Shown: positions 1 to 7,669 of the stretch, one piece after another | Numbering within the stretch: the stretch's first letter is position 1 | Layout: each line of letters starts with the position of its first letter | From: Cyanobacteria bacterium REEB446 | GTDB lineage: Bacteria > Cyanobacteriota > Vampirovibrionia > LMEP-6097 | NCBI GenBank assembly: GCA_018970325.1 | Contig: JAGWWP010000025.1 | Coordinates: 1-34,777, forward strand | DNA length: 34,777 bases | Direction of reading: 5' to 3' | Translations under genes and position numbers: made by a program | Notes under the pieces: model-generated | Told to the model about the DNA's origin: nothing | Seen by the model: the letters and a program-made list of their open reading frames with translations, nothing else | The model's database searches: none

Positions 1-2
1 CA

Positions 3-122
3 CTCAATCTCATTAAACTCGATGGCTCTAAATACAACCTTATCGGCAAAAGACAGGTCTCTGGATGGAATGATGACTTTAGAGAACAAATTATCTTTCA
101 AAAATTTCCTAAAATCTCTTGA
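3..122 (+). CDS. C-terminal fragment of an unidentified protein upstream of cas4-cas1
   Basis: Reading frame 3 is open from the window edge to a TGA at 120-122 and gives about 39 residues, including the stretch [20 protein letters not shown] and ending FPKIS. The composition is that of a soluble protein, and the frame is more convincing than frame 1, which also runs through. It points the same way as cas4-cas1 and ends 83 bp before it, so it could be the last gene of the effector module of this CRISPR locus. I do not recognise the fragment as Cas12b, as the Cas5-Cas6 fusion Csb2, or as any other named Cas protein, and it is too short to classify. Confidence 0.5.
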
Positions 123-138
123 TTTTTAGAATGAGACA
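115..138. other. Gapped partial copy of the CRISPR repeat; candidate tracrRNA anti-repeat
   Basis: In the gap between the upstream stop and cas4-cas1, TTTAGAATGAGACA (125-138) equals the 3' part of the CRISPR repeat with six internal bases (GATAGG) removed. The flank CTTGATT resembles the repeat's CTTTCATT. A minus-strand transcript would carry UGUCUCAU, complementary to the 3' end of the repeat, which is where known type V-B tracrRNAs pair. It could equally be a decayed repeat or a chance match. I see no promoter or terminator that settles the matter. Confidence 0.3.
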
Positions 139-205
139 GCCCTGAAGACCAACGAAGCAATTAAAGATAATATCAATTATTTAAATCACACACTTTTTAC
201 CTCTT

Positions 206-1768
206 GTGATTACTTCAAGTCAGTTAAATACTTATTTATTTTGCCCTAGGCTTCTTTTCCTGGAGGCAGTTTTAGGGTGTACAAGCTCAAATGAACCATC
301 GGAAGAGGGGCGCTTACTCCACGACAAACTTAGTCCAAACGAAGTCTTTCTAGAAAGCAGTGAACTTGGTCTTAAAGGTAGCATTGACGTAGTCGAAAAT
401 GAAAATATACCAATTGAATATAAGCGAGGAAAACCATTTGATAAGAATAAACCTTGGGATGAACATGCAGTTCAACTATGCTCCTTGGCTTTATTAATGG
501 AAAGTAACCACATTGAGGAAAAAGTGCCATTTGGCTATATTTGGTACAACGCTGCCAGAAGAAGAGTTATTGTTGATATTAATGATAGTTTAAGAGAAAA
601 AACACTAACAACAATTAAAGACTGTCTTCGTTTATTAGAGTCAAGTACACTACCCCCAGTGCATCAAAATCGAAAAAAATGTACTGGCTGTAATCAATTA
701 CCTAATTGCCTTCCAGATGAATTCAATATTGAGAAAGAGAAAAATGAGCAAAGTCTATCTAAAATTCTTAGTCCTAATATTGAGGGACAATTTATATATA
801 TAGATAACTATGGTTCAAAGGTTTCAAGAAAAGAAGACCTTATACAGGTAACTTCCATTGATGGTGAAAAAAAAACTGTTGGAGCTGGAATGGTCAACCA
901 GATAGTGATTCAACAGCCAACAAACTTAACTAGTGGGTTTTTAGAATTATGCGGGAAAGAAAATATCCCCATTGCGATACTAGACTATTCTGGCAAATGG
1001 CAAGGCTCATTTCATGGACCAATGACTAAAAATGTTCTTACACGTACTAAACAGTATCAAATATTTCAAGACCCTGAAATATCTCTCATTTATGCAAAGA
1101 TACTTATAGAGGCAAAAATAATTAACCAAAGAGTTTGGCTAAGAAGGTATCTAGGGAAGGATCATTTAATCTCACAAAAACTTCAGAATATCATTACTAG
1201 ATTAAATTCTGCAAAATCAAGCTTAGAGTTATTGGGATATGAAGGTGAAGCCGCAAAAGTCTACTTCTCTGCATTTGAAGAGCTTTTAAAAGATACTGAC
1301 TTCACATGGGCTGGTAGAAAGAAACATCCAAGTACTGATCCAGTGAACAGCTTACTAAGTTTCGGCTATAGCTTACTCCTGCAACAAGTCATAACAGCCT
1401 GCTACCTTGGAGGGTTAGATCCTTACTTGGGCTTTTTACATGGCACAAAGCATGGAAAACCATCATTAGCACTAGATTTAATGGAAATATATAGAACACC
1501 AATTATTGATTCTGCTGTTATTGGCTTTATTAAACGTAAGCAGTGTGAGCCAAAAGACTTTGAATACCTTGGAGAAAGTTGTGTGATCAAGCAATCTACT
1601 CGCAAAGACTTCGTTCAGACACTTGTGGAAAGATTTAAAGATGAAATTATTCATCCAATATTTAAATATAAAACCAGTTACCAGCGTTCCATTCACGTTG
1701 AGGCAAGGTTGCTAGCATTTTCCCTACTCAGCAAACAAGAGGATTGGAAGCCATTTACCTGGAGATAA
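206..1768 (+). CDS. cas4-cas1: CRISPR adaptation nuclease-integrase, Cas4-Cas1 fusion
   Basis: A 520-aa fusion. Residues 1-175 are Cas4, a RecB-like nuclease with a 4Fe-4S cluster: C13 in YLFCPR, D61, the E71-Y-K73 motif, Q90 and the trio C159, C162, C168. Residues from about 190 are Cas1: E347 in YEGEAAKVYF, H412 in FLHG, and D424/E427 in LALDLME match the metal-binding positions of the integrase. Cas4 trims prespacers and helps read the PAM; Cas1 with Cas2 inserts them at the leader end of the array. The start is GTG at 206, because the in-frame stop at 182-184 leaves no other usual codon and the product then begins as Cas4 proteins do. cas2 follows after 4 bp. Such fusions occur mainly in subtypes I-G and V-B. 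Confidence 0.93.
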   Translation: MITSSQLNTYLFCPRLLFLEAVLGCTSSNEPSEEGRLLHDKLSPNEVFLESSELGLKGSIDVVENENIPIEYKRGKPFDKNKPWDEHAVQLCSLALLMESNHIEEKVPFGYIWYNAARRRVIVDINDSLREKTLTTIKDCLRLLESSTLPPVHQNRKKCTGCNQLPNCLPDEFNIEKEKNEQSLSKILSPNIEGQFIYIDNYGSKVSRKEDLIQVTSIDGEKKTVGAGMVNQIVIQQPTNLTSGFLELCGKENIPIAILDYSGKWQGSFHGPMTKNVLTRTKQYQIFQDPEISLIYAKILIEAKIINQRVWLRRYLGKDHLISQKLQNIITRLNSAKSSLELLGYEGEAAKVYFSAFEELLKDTDFTWAGRKKHPSTDPVNSLLSFGYSLLLQQVITACYLGGLDPYLGFLHGTKHGKPSLALDLMEIYRTPIIDSAVIGFIKRKQCEPKDFEYLGESCVIKQSTRKDFVQTLVERFKDEIIHPIFKYKTSYQRSIHVEARLLAFSLLSKQEDWKPFTWR

Positions 1769-1772
1769 AATA

Positions 1773-2063
1773 ATGACATTAGAGAAAAATTTCTTAGTAA
1801 TGTATGATATTAGTGATCCCAAAAGGCTTAGAAAAGTCCACAGTATTTGCAAAAAATTTGGAATACCTCAACAGTTAAGTATTTTTGAGCTCAAACTAAC
1901 TGCGAGAAAATTTATATTATTCCTTCGAGAAATTCGTCAATGGATTAATACGAAAGAAGATCAACTAGTTTATATATGTTTATGCACTAACTGTAATACG
2001 AAAATTAAAGCAATTGGTGAACAATGGGATACCAGCCTAAAGAATAGCTGTGTTATACTCTAA
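1773..2063 (+). CDS. cas2: CRISPR adaptation protein Cas2
   Basis: A 96-aa protein of normal Cas2 length. It opens with the first beta strand and the conserved aspartate (VMYDIS, D12) followed by DPKRLRKV, the usual Cas2 start. Cas2 is the dimeric ferredoxin-fold core that bridges two Cas1 dimers in the spacer integration complex. The ATG lies 4 bp behind the cas4-cas1 stop, so the two are surely co-transcribed and probably translationally coupled. The CRISPR leader begins directly after it. The cysteines near residues 70-75 (CLCTNCNTK) are a local oddity whose meaning I do not know. Confidence 0.9.
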   Translation: MTLEKNFLVMYDISDPKRLRKVHSICKKFGIPQQLSIFELKLTARKFILFLREIRQWINTKEDQLVYICLCTNCNTKIKAIGEQWDTSLKNSCVIL

Positions 2064-2401
2064 AAGTCTTCGCTATACGCAAGTCAGTAAAAACCTTAGA
2101 TCTAGATTTAAGGCTCTTTTACTAAGAGTGTGAACTGTGTTAGTTTTATTCTCTGATAAGTATGGGCAGCTTTCTGTAGTATTTATTAGGATCAAGTTTA
2201 AAACCTCCAAGCACTCCTCATCTTAAATATCTCAATTCGAGAACCTCTGTACACTGAAAAACATGGAAGATCCTCGCTAGCTTTACTGAAAAGAGTTTTA
2301 AGGAAAATAGACTTAATTATATTTAACTCTAAATTTATTTTTTTACCTTTCTCGTTTTTTCTAATTTAAATCCTTGATTTACAGCTCAAAATAAGGATGC
2401 C
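2064..2401 (+). promoter_or_regulatory. CRISPR leader region
   Basis: A 338-bp non-coding, AT-rich stretch between the cas2 stop and the first repeat. Its leader identity follows from position: repeats read in the same direction as cas1-cas2, and the only degenerate repeat is at the far end. It contains two adjacent inverted repeats (2094-2128) and a short stretch at 2217-2228 (CTCATCTTAAAT) resembling the complement of the repeat with a 6-nt internal gap. I see no ORF of note. The array promoter probably lies here but no box stands out convincingly. Confidence 0.7.
2094..2128 (+). other. Two tandem inverted repeats in the leader
   Basis: CCTTAGATCTAGATTTAAGG (2094-2113) is a near-perfect 20-nt palindrome, broken by one G/T position on each side of the core ATCTAGAT. 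It is immediately followed by the hairpin CTCTT-TTACT-AAGAG (2114-2128). They begin 30 bp behind cas2. A terminator for the cas operon, a protein-binding site or an RNA structure are all possible. There is no long T-run right behind the second stem, which weakens the terminator reading. Confidence 0.4.
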
Positions 2402-4505
2402 GTGTCAGAGACTTTCATTTAGAGATAGGATGAGACACATGAAGCTGGATTAAACGGATTAATCGAGTTGGAAGTGTCAGAGACTTTCATTTAGAGATAG
2501 GATGAGACACAGTCCTGCTTCACGGTTGATAAATTTGTTGAGGTAGTGTCAGAGACTTTCATTTAGAGATAGGATGAGACACCTCGTTTTCCTTTAAAAG
2601 AAAAAGAAGTTCAAGAGTGTCAGAGACTTTCATTTAGAGATAGGATGAGACACGTAGATCGTTATACTTAGTTAATACTTCTTCTCTAGTGTCAGAGACT
2701 TTCATTTAGAGATAGGATGAGACACTAAGCGGTTTCCCTTTTTTTCTATAAGGAGCTTCGGTGTCAGAGACTTTCATTTAGAGATAGGATGAGACACAAT
2801 GTAAATAAATGGTATAATTAAACGAGGAAAGGTGTCAGAGACTTTCATTTAGAGATAGGATGAGACACATCCAATGGCTTCTCTTCTTGGTGCTGCCGCT
2901 GGGTGTCAGAGACTTTCATTTAGAGATAGGATGAGACACGATCATCTTCGTTCATAAATTTAATTCCTTTGCTATGTGTCAGAGACTTTCATTTAGAGAT
3001 AGGATGAGACACCGGCTAAAGAGTTAGAGAATCGAAATTTAGAAAGTGTGTCAGAGACTTTCATTTAGAGATAGGATGAGACACCCCTATCTAAGTTAAA
3101 AGCTCCATCCAGTAAAGCGTGTGTCAGAGACTTTCATTTAGAGATAGGATGAGACACGTTATAGATGACGAAAACTTAAGCAAACTGGATAGGTGTCAGA
3201 GACTTTCATTTAGAGATAGGATGAGACACTTTTGCTTCTGCATCTGTTAAAGTGGCAATAGCCTGTGTCAGAGACTTTCATTTAGAGATAGGATGAGACA
3301 CCCATTATTAATTGTTTGTATAGGAGCTTTAGAAAGTGTCAGAGACTTTCATTTAGAGATAGGATGAGACACATGACCATTTACTCTTGATTAGCTACCC
3401 ACCAATTAGTGTCAGAGACTTTCATTTAGAGATAGGATGAGACACAGTCCTGCTTCACGGTTGATAAATTTGTTGAGGTAGTGTCAGAGACTTTCATTTA
3501 GAGATAGGATGAGACACGGGAAGATATTAAAATACGTGTCTCCCCCGACGGGAGTGTCAGAGACTTTCATTTAGAGATAGGATGAGACACTTCAGTTACT
3601 ATCGGACAACCTAGCTTTGTTGGTAAGTGTCAGAGACTTTCATTTAGAGATAGGATGAGACACGAAGGATTTTAAAATTGTAAAAATTCCCCATAAAAGT
3701 GTCAGAGACTTTCATTTAGAGATAGGATGAGACACATTAATTGATTACTATTTACTTTGATTACTTGCTCAGTGTCAGAGACTTTCATTTAGAGATAGGA
3801 TGAGACACGCATATAGCTAGTCATGGCGGTGAGCTTCAATTAGTGTCAGAGACTTTCATTTAGAGATAGGATGAGACACCAAGCCCTACAACCATACCAG
3901 TATTTACCTTTGTGTGTCAGAGACTTTCATTTAGAGATAGGATGAGACACCATAAAGTAGGTACGTTTGGCCCTTTGCCTGCTGTGTGTCAGAGACTTTC
4001 ATTTAGAGATAGGATGAGACACAAGGGATAAAAAATAACGATAGCTTAAACCTAAGGTGTCAGAGACTTTCATTTAGAGATAGGATGAGACACCTTCAAT
4101 TTGTTCTTCTGGTATGTCGTTCAAATAAGTGTCAGAGACTTTCATTTAGAGATAGGATGAGACACTCTATCTCGTGGTGCTAGCGATTGCGTTACTTAAG
4201 TGTCAGAGACTTTCATTTAGAGATAGGATGAGACACAGCCGCCTGCATTATCGTAAATGCTTGCATAAGCTAGTGTCAGAGACTTTCATTTAGAGATAGG
4301 ATGAGACACGCTTACATCAGGATATGCACAAGAAGAGAAGCCTGTGTCAGAGACTTTCATTTAGAGATAGGATGAGACACTAGCTGATAAATTTAATTTA
4401 ATTTAAAAGGGTGTCAGAGACTTTCATTTAGAGATAGGATGAGACACTTAATGACCCTGAGGCTTACGCTTTGCGTTTTCTGTGTCAGAGACTTTCATTT
4501 AGAGA
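2402..4505 (+). CRISPR. CRISPR array, 29 complete 37-nt repeats plus a truncated terminal repeat, 29 spacers
   Basis: The repeat starts GTGTCAGAGA and ends GATGAGACAC, with 5-nt complementary ends (GTGTC/GACAC). By hand I find 29 complete copies, the first at 2402-2438 and the last at 4411-4447, all apparently identical. A final copy at 4482-4505 stops after 24 nt. Spacers are 34-36 nt, except spacer 28 (4381-4410), which is 30 nt. Spacers 2 (2511-2545) and 15 (3446-3480) are identical, so 28 are distinct. The degenerate last repeat puts the leader at the cas2 side and transcription on the plus strand. Perfect repeats and intact cas4-cas1 and cas2 suggest an active or recently active locus. 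No spacer obviously matches other DNA in this window. Confidence 0.97.
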
Positions 4506-4637
4506 GCTGATAATTGACATCTATTTCTTAATTCGATTCTGGTATATTAAAATCATTAAAACCCCGTATGGGAACGGAAGCTCCTTTAAACCATTTCAAT
4601 CCAACATTCCAATATTTATTAAAATCATTAAAACCAC
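4506..4637. other. Array-distal junction without a recognised gene
   Basis: Behind the truncated repeat the sequence changes abruptly to AT-rich DNA. A motif AAAATCATTAAAACC occurs twice (4549-4563 and 4620-4634), giving a local direct repeat of about 15 nt. Reading frames that begin inside the array and run through here are by-products of spacer sequence and I do not call them genes. Confidence 0.5.
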
Positions 4638-4738
4638 AAATAATCTTGAGGAAAAATGACCCCCTGTTTTTTCACATAAATTTTGCGAAGCTATTCTATA
4701 TTATGAGACTTAATCAAGAATCATTAAAGTATCAGGCT
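4638..4738 (+). repeat. Direct repeat, copy A (upstream region of small membrane-protein genes)
   Basis: About 100 nt that align with 7572-7669 with a handful of substitutions and one 3-nt indel. The conserved part runs from AAATAATCTTGAGG through the A/T-rich stretch ACATAAATTTTGCGAAGCTATT to the coding start of the 34-aa ORF at 4703. It therefore covers a putative promoter and the first dozen codons of a gene. Confidence 0.8.
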
Positions 4739-4807
4739 TTTTACCATCAGTTTACCTTTAGCCTTATTAGGCGTACAATGTATCTATCGTGGTATGCATA
4801 TACTTGA
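4703..4807 (+). pseudogene. Truncated copy of the 82-aa small membrane protein
   Basis: A 34-aa ORF starting MRLNQESLKYQ, matching the start MGLTQESLKYR of the ORF at 7634, but diverging after residue 11 and ending early. It has none of the two hydrophobic segments of the longer copy. The shared upstream 60 nt and shared start show common descent, so I read this as a truncated duplicate. It sits in front of a small membrane-protein gene exactly as the intact copy does. Whether the short peptide is still made is unknown. Confidence 0.5.
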
Positions 4808-4840
4808 TAAATATTGGTTAGAAATTAAGGATTTATAATT

Positions 4841-5005
4841 ATGGTCTTAGATAACGAATTAAAACATGGCTTAATTGCTTTAGGTTCTTCTTTATTTTTT
4901 GTTTTTATATTCTTCTATATTCCATATTTAGAAAAGAAAAAAGCTGGCAGACTAGATCCTAATCAATCCTTTCTTCAAAATTTATGGGATGCAGTTTTAC
5001 CTTAG
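4841..5005 (+). CDS. Small single-pass membrane protein, family copy 1
   Basis: A 54-aa ORF: a short polar start, one hydrophobic helix at about residues 11-30 (ending FFYIPYL), then a basic and polar tail with KKKAGRLDP and the final LWDAVLP. The tail recurs in two more ORFs of this window (5060-5224 and 7872-8042), which supports all three as real genes. The last 62 nt of its coding sequence, up to the second base of the stop codon, are identical to the third copy. The positive residues after the helix predict a cytoplasmic C-terminus. I do not recognise the family. The general build resembles tiny oxidase subunits such as CcoQ, but the sequence does not. Confidence 0.7.
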   Translation: MVLDNELKHGLIALGSSLFFVFIFFYIPYLEKKKAGRLDPNQSFLQNLWDAVLP

Positions 5006-5059
5006 TAAAACTCTTGAAGCTTGATCAAGAATCACTAAAATTCAAGGATTAAAACAAAT

Positions 5060-5224
5060 ATGGATTTTCTTCACGAACTCACTCAATCTTTAATAGCACT
5101 GAGTTGCTTACTATTATTCACTTTCACCGTTTTCTACATCCCTTACCTAGATAAGAAGAAGTCTGGCAGATTAAATCCGAAAGATTCTTTTCTGAAAAAT
5201 TTATGGAATGCTATATTACCGTAG
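5060..5224 (+). CDS. Small single-pass membrane protein, family copy 2
   Basis: A 54-aa ORF with the same length and plan as the ORF at 4841: one hydrophobic helix (about residues 11-30, ending FYIPYL), then DKKKSGRLNP and the end LWNAILP. It differs from copy 1 at many codons, including silent changes, so it is an older paralogue under protein-level constraint. Just upstream (about 5021-5050) a remnant resembling the QESLK coding stretch of the partner gene is visible (TTGATCAAGAATCACTAAAA), suggesting that this copy too once followed a partner gene. Function unknown. Confidence 0.7.
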   Translation: MDFLHELTQSLIALSCLLLFTFTVFYIPYLDKKKSGRLNPKDSFLKNLWNAILP

Positions 5225-5263
5225 CCACAAAAACAATTTAATGGCGTGGGAGTTAGCATTTTT

Positions 5264-6886
5264 CTAAACTCTTTCTATCAGCCACTCTGTGATATTCCTC
5301 TCGATCAGTGACAGATTAATTCCTACAAGATGAACTATTTTATCAGTCGTAGAATTTTCGCTTACTTTATTAGAAGCAGTATATAAATATTTTTCATAAT
5401 ATCTTTTTTCTTTAATCTGCCTTAAAGCAGCTTCTGCTGAAGCATCTACTTTAAGTTCAAATAAATAAATATCCGTATTCGTTTCTAAAACTAAATCTAT
5501 ACGTCCAGTATTGGTTCTTTCTTCAGCATTAACCCTAAATGAGCTTACACGCATTAAAAGATAAAAAATAAGTTGAAAGTATTTTTCATTCAAATCTTTC
5601 TTTGGAATTAATTCGTAAGGAATCGCTGCAAAAAATGACTTTAATAACGCAATAAACGCCTCTATATCAGCAGCTTTGATGCATTTCTCGATTTTAGATA
5701 TATAACTTTCGACTTCATTGGGCGGTAGAGTAAAATCTTTAAGTAGTATTTTAATAAAAGAGCTTTTCACTTCAAAGTTAGGGTAGCCTAAGCTATATAC
5801 ATCAGTATCATATTTAGCTTCATAGCCTTTGATAGTGAGATAGCCAGTATCAAAGAGTACTGGGGCTAAAGGAATGGATGCTATATCATAGCTACTCAGA
5901 TCTTCACGAGTAAGAAATATTTCAGTCTCATACTCACTAATATCAGGTTTATCTTTTTTAATCAGCTCAATTAAATAAGTCGGTGTACCAGTTTCAAACC
6001 AGTAGTTAGTAAATTTTTCAGCTTCCAGTAAAGATAAAGTTGAGAATGGGTTATAGACTTTAATCTTAGATTCGGAAAACCTGTAACCGTTATACCAAAA
6101 TTTTATTTTTTCTAAAGTCTCTTTCAGGCTTAATGAGTGCTTTTCTGCTACAGAATTTATATGTTCAGGAAAGTATTTTTCTAACTCTTCTTGCGTAAGA
6201 CCGAGTAATGCACTATATTTCTCTTGCATTGAAATATTAATTAAATTATTTAAACCAGAGAATATAGAAGTTTTAGCAAATTTACTTACACCAGTCAGGA
6301 AGACGAACCTAAGATTAGCACCTTCTGATTTTATGATGCTATAGAAATCATGTAGAATTGATCTGTTTTGATCTGCAATAACAGGATTATTTATATGTTT
6401 AATAATCGGGGAGTCATATTCATCAATTAAAATTATTACTTGACTATTATATTTTTTTTTCAGCTCTAGAATTAAGTTTTTAAACATTAGTTCTGGTGTA
6501 AATATTTCCAAATCTAAATCATAGCTTTTAGCATTTTCTGCAACAGCATTCACTAAGCCAATTTTCAGCTGTTCTGCTGTATCTTTGTTAATTGCTGACA
6601 TATCAAACTTAATTACAGGGAACTCTTGCCACACATAATCTGAGCGATAGATCCAAAGATCTTTAAAGAGTTCTTTTTTATTTCTAAATATCGCTTCTAA
6701 TGTAGAGACTAGGAGAGATTTTCCAAATCTGCGAGGTCTACTAAGAAAGTATGATCCAAAACCCAGCTTAAGCAGTTCATAGATGTACTTAGTTTTATCC
6801 ACATAAATAGCACCCTCCGTAACTAACTGCTCGAAAGACTGTAAACTTAATGGGAGTTTTTTAGGTTTCGCCTCCATAAAATTCAA
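5264..6886 (-). CDS. AAA-ATPase with C-terminal PD-(D/E)XK nuclease-like domain
   Basis: A 540-aa protein of the AAA-ATPase-like/PDDEXK_9 class (Pfam PF09820 plus PF08011). The N-terminus has the family start (LPLSLQSFEQL, YVDKTKYIYELL), a variant P-loop RPRRFGKS (residues 50-57) and a Walker B strand IILIDEYDSP (151-160). The C-terminus carries D464 in TGRIDLVLE and E477-x-K479 in YLFELKV, the PD-(D/E)XK core, with a following RQIKEKRYYEKY helix. Such genes are found in multiple copies in many gut and host-associated bacteria. Their role is unproven; mobility or defence is usually proposed. The ATG directly follows the stop of the 225-aa gene, so the two form one transcription unit. Both lie on the strand opposite to the small membrane-protein genes around them. 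Confidence 0.88.
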   Translation of the reverse strand: MNFMEAKPKKLPLSLQSFEQLVTEGAIYVDKTKYIYELLKLGFGSYFLSRPRRFGKSLLVSTLEAIFRNKKELFKDLWIYRSDYVWQEFPVIKFDMSAINKDTAEQLKIGLVNAVAENAKSYDLDLEIFTPELMFKNLILELKKKYNSQVIILIDEYDSPIIKHINNPVIADQNRSILHDFYSIIKSEGANLRFVFLTGVSKFAKTSIFSGLNNLINISMQEKYSALLGLTQEELEKYFPEHINSVAEKHSLSLKETLEKIKFWYNGYRFSESKIKVYNPFSTLSLLEAEKFTNYWFETGTPTYLIELIKKDKPDISEYETEIFLTREDLSSYDIASIPLAPVLFDTGYLTIKGYEAKYDTDVYSLGYPNFEVKSSFIKILLKDFTLPPNEVESYISKIEKCIKAADIEAFIALLKSFFAAIPYELIPKKDLNEKYFQLIFYLLMRVSSFRVNAEERTNTGRIDLVLETNTDIYLFELKVDASAEAALRQIKEKRYYEKYLYTASNKVSENSTTDKIVHLVGINLSLIERNITEWLIERV

Positions 6887-7564
6887 TTATACTTCTAAAT
6901 CAACCAAATTCTCTAAACACACTAACTCTAAAGTAAGCTCATAATCAGAGTCTTTCCCAGTAAACTCTATCTTTCTCTTTTCTAATGAAGATGCTTTTAG
7001 AGAGTCTCTATCTAAAGTCAGTAAAACTGAACCTAGATCATCATCTTTCAAAGACTGCTTACCAATTAGCTTTAAAGCACCTAATAAAAGCTTACCTACT
7101 TCTAAACTCAGCTTAGTCGCAGAGAAAGACAGAGCTGTATTTTTTATAAGGCTCGGAGCCTTAAGCTTAATCTGAGACCAAGCATTAGCCCATTCTTTAG
7201 TTTCAGAAAGAATTAAAGGCCATGTATTATTTTCAAGCTGTTGTTTTAAAAAACCATATAACTGTCCATTATCTTTCTCATAAAGAGAAATTAAAATATT
7301 AATTTCAGGCACACTATCATTAAGCTCTAAAATCATCTCCTTATCTAAATTCCAGATGAAGCCATTAGTTACTTGGCTTTGTGGCTCTGATAAATAATAT
7401 TGAGTAACAATTCCAGACTCGGTAAAAGGCATCACCAAAAGATAAGGTTCATCAAAGCCTTTTCCGCCAGTAGCGAGATTACAGTTTAGAGTTTTAACTT
7501 TAAGTGAAAATTCACCTGCAAGCTTGTCTTGATTCAAATTCATAATTAAATGTGATTTTAGCAC
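6887..7564 (-). CDS. Hypothetical protein co-transcribed with the AAA-ATPase/nuclease
   Basis: A 225-aa soluble protein that I do not recognise. It has no signal peptide and alternates short hydrophobic strands with polar loops in its N-terminal half, suggesting a beta-rich domain. A lysine- and leucine-rich helical segment follows (ATKLSLEVGKLLLGALKLIG, about residues 150-169). Residue M8 (MNLNQDKLAG) is an alternative start. Its stop abuts the start of the 540-aa gene with no gap, implying translational coupling and a joint function. Its 5' end lies only 7 bp from the direct repeat copy B on the other strand, so its promoter must overlap the divergent small-gene promoter region. Confidence 0.6.
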   Translation of the reverse strand: MLKSHLIMNLNQDKLAGEFSLKVKTLNCNLATGGKGFDEPYLLVMPFTESGIVTQYYLSEPQSQVTNGFIWNLDKEMILELNDSVPEINILISLYEKDNGQLYGFLKQQLENNTWPLILSETKEWANAWSQIKLKAPSLIKNTALSFSATKLSLEVGKLLLGALKLIGKQSLKDDDLGSVLLTLDRDSLKASSLEKRKIEFTGKDSDYELTLELVCLENLVDLEV

Positions 7565-7571
7565 TGCAAAA

Positions 7572-7669
7572 AAATAATCTTGAGGAAAAATGCCCCCCTG
7601 CTTTTTTACATAAATTTTGCGAAGCTATTATTCATGGGACTTACTCAAGAATCATTAAAATATAGGGCT
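7572..7669 (+). repeat. Direct repeat, copy B (upstream region of small membrane-protein genes)
   Basis: Counterpart of 4638-4738. It contains the shared A/T-rich upstream segment and the first codons of the 82-aa gene at 7634. The two copies flank the region holding the two minus-strand genes and membrane-protein copies 1 and 2. Confidence 0.8.

Noticed and set aside
2402-4481. Self-targeting spacers
   Set aside because: Comparing spacers by eye with the genes of this window I found no match beyond short chance similarity; a genome-wide search is not possible here.
4471-4807. Two overlapping plus-strand ORFs beginning in the last spacer or just behind the array
   Set aside because: They start in CRISPR or junction sequence and have no ribosome site. 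Only the inner 34-aa part (4703-4807) has a counterpart elsewhere, so only that is listed, as a truncated copy.
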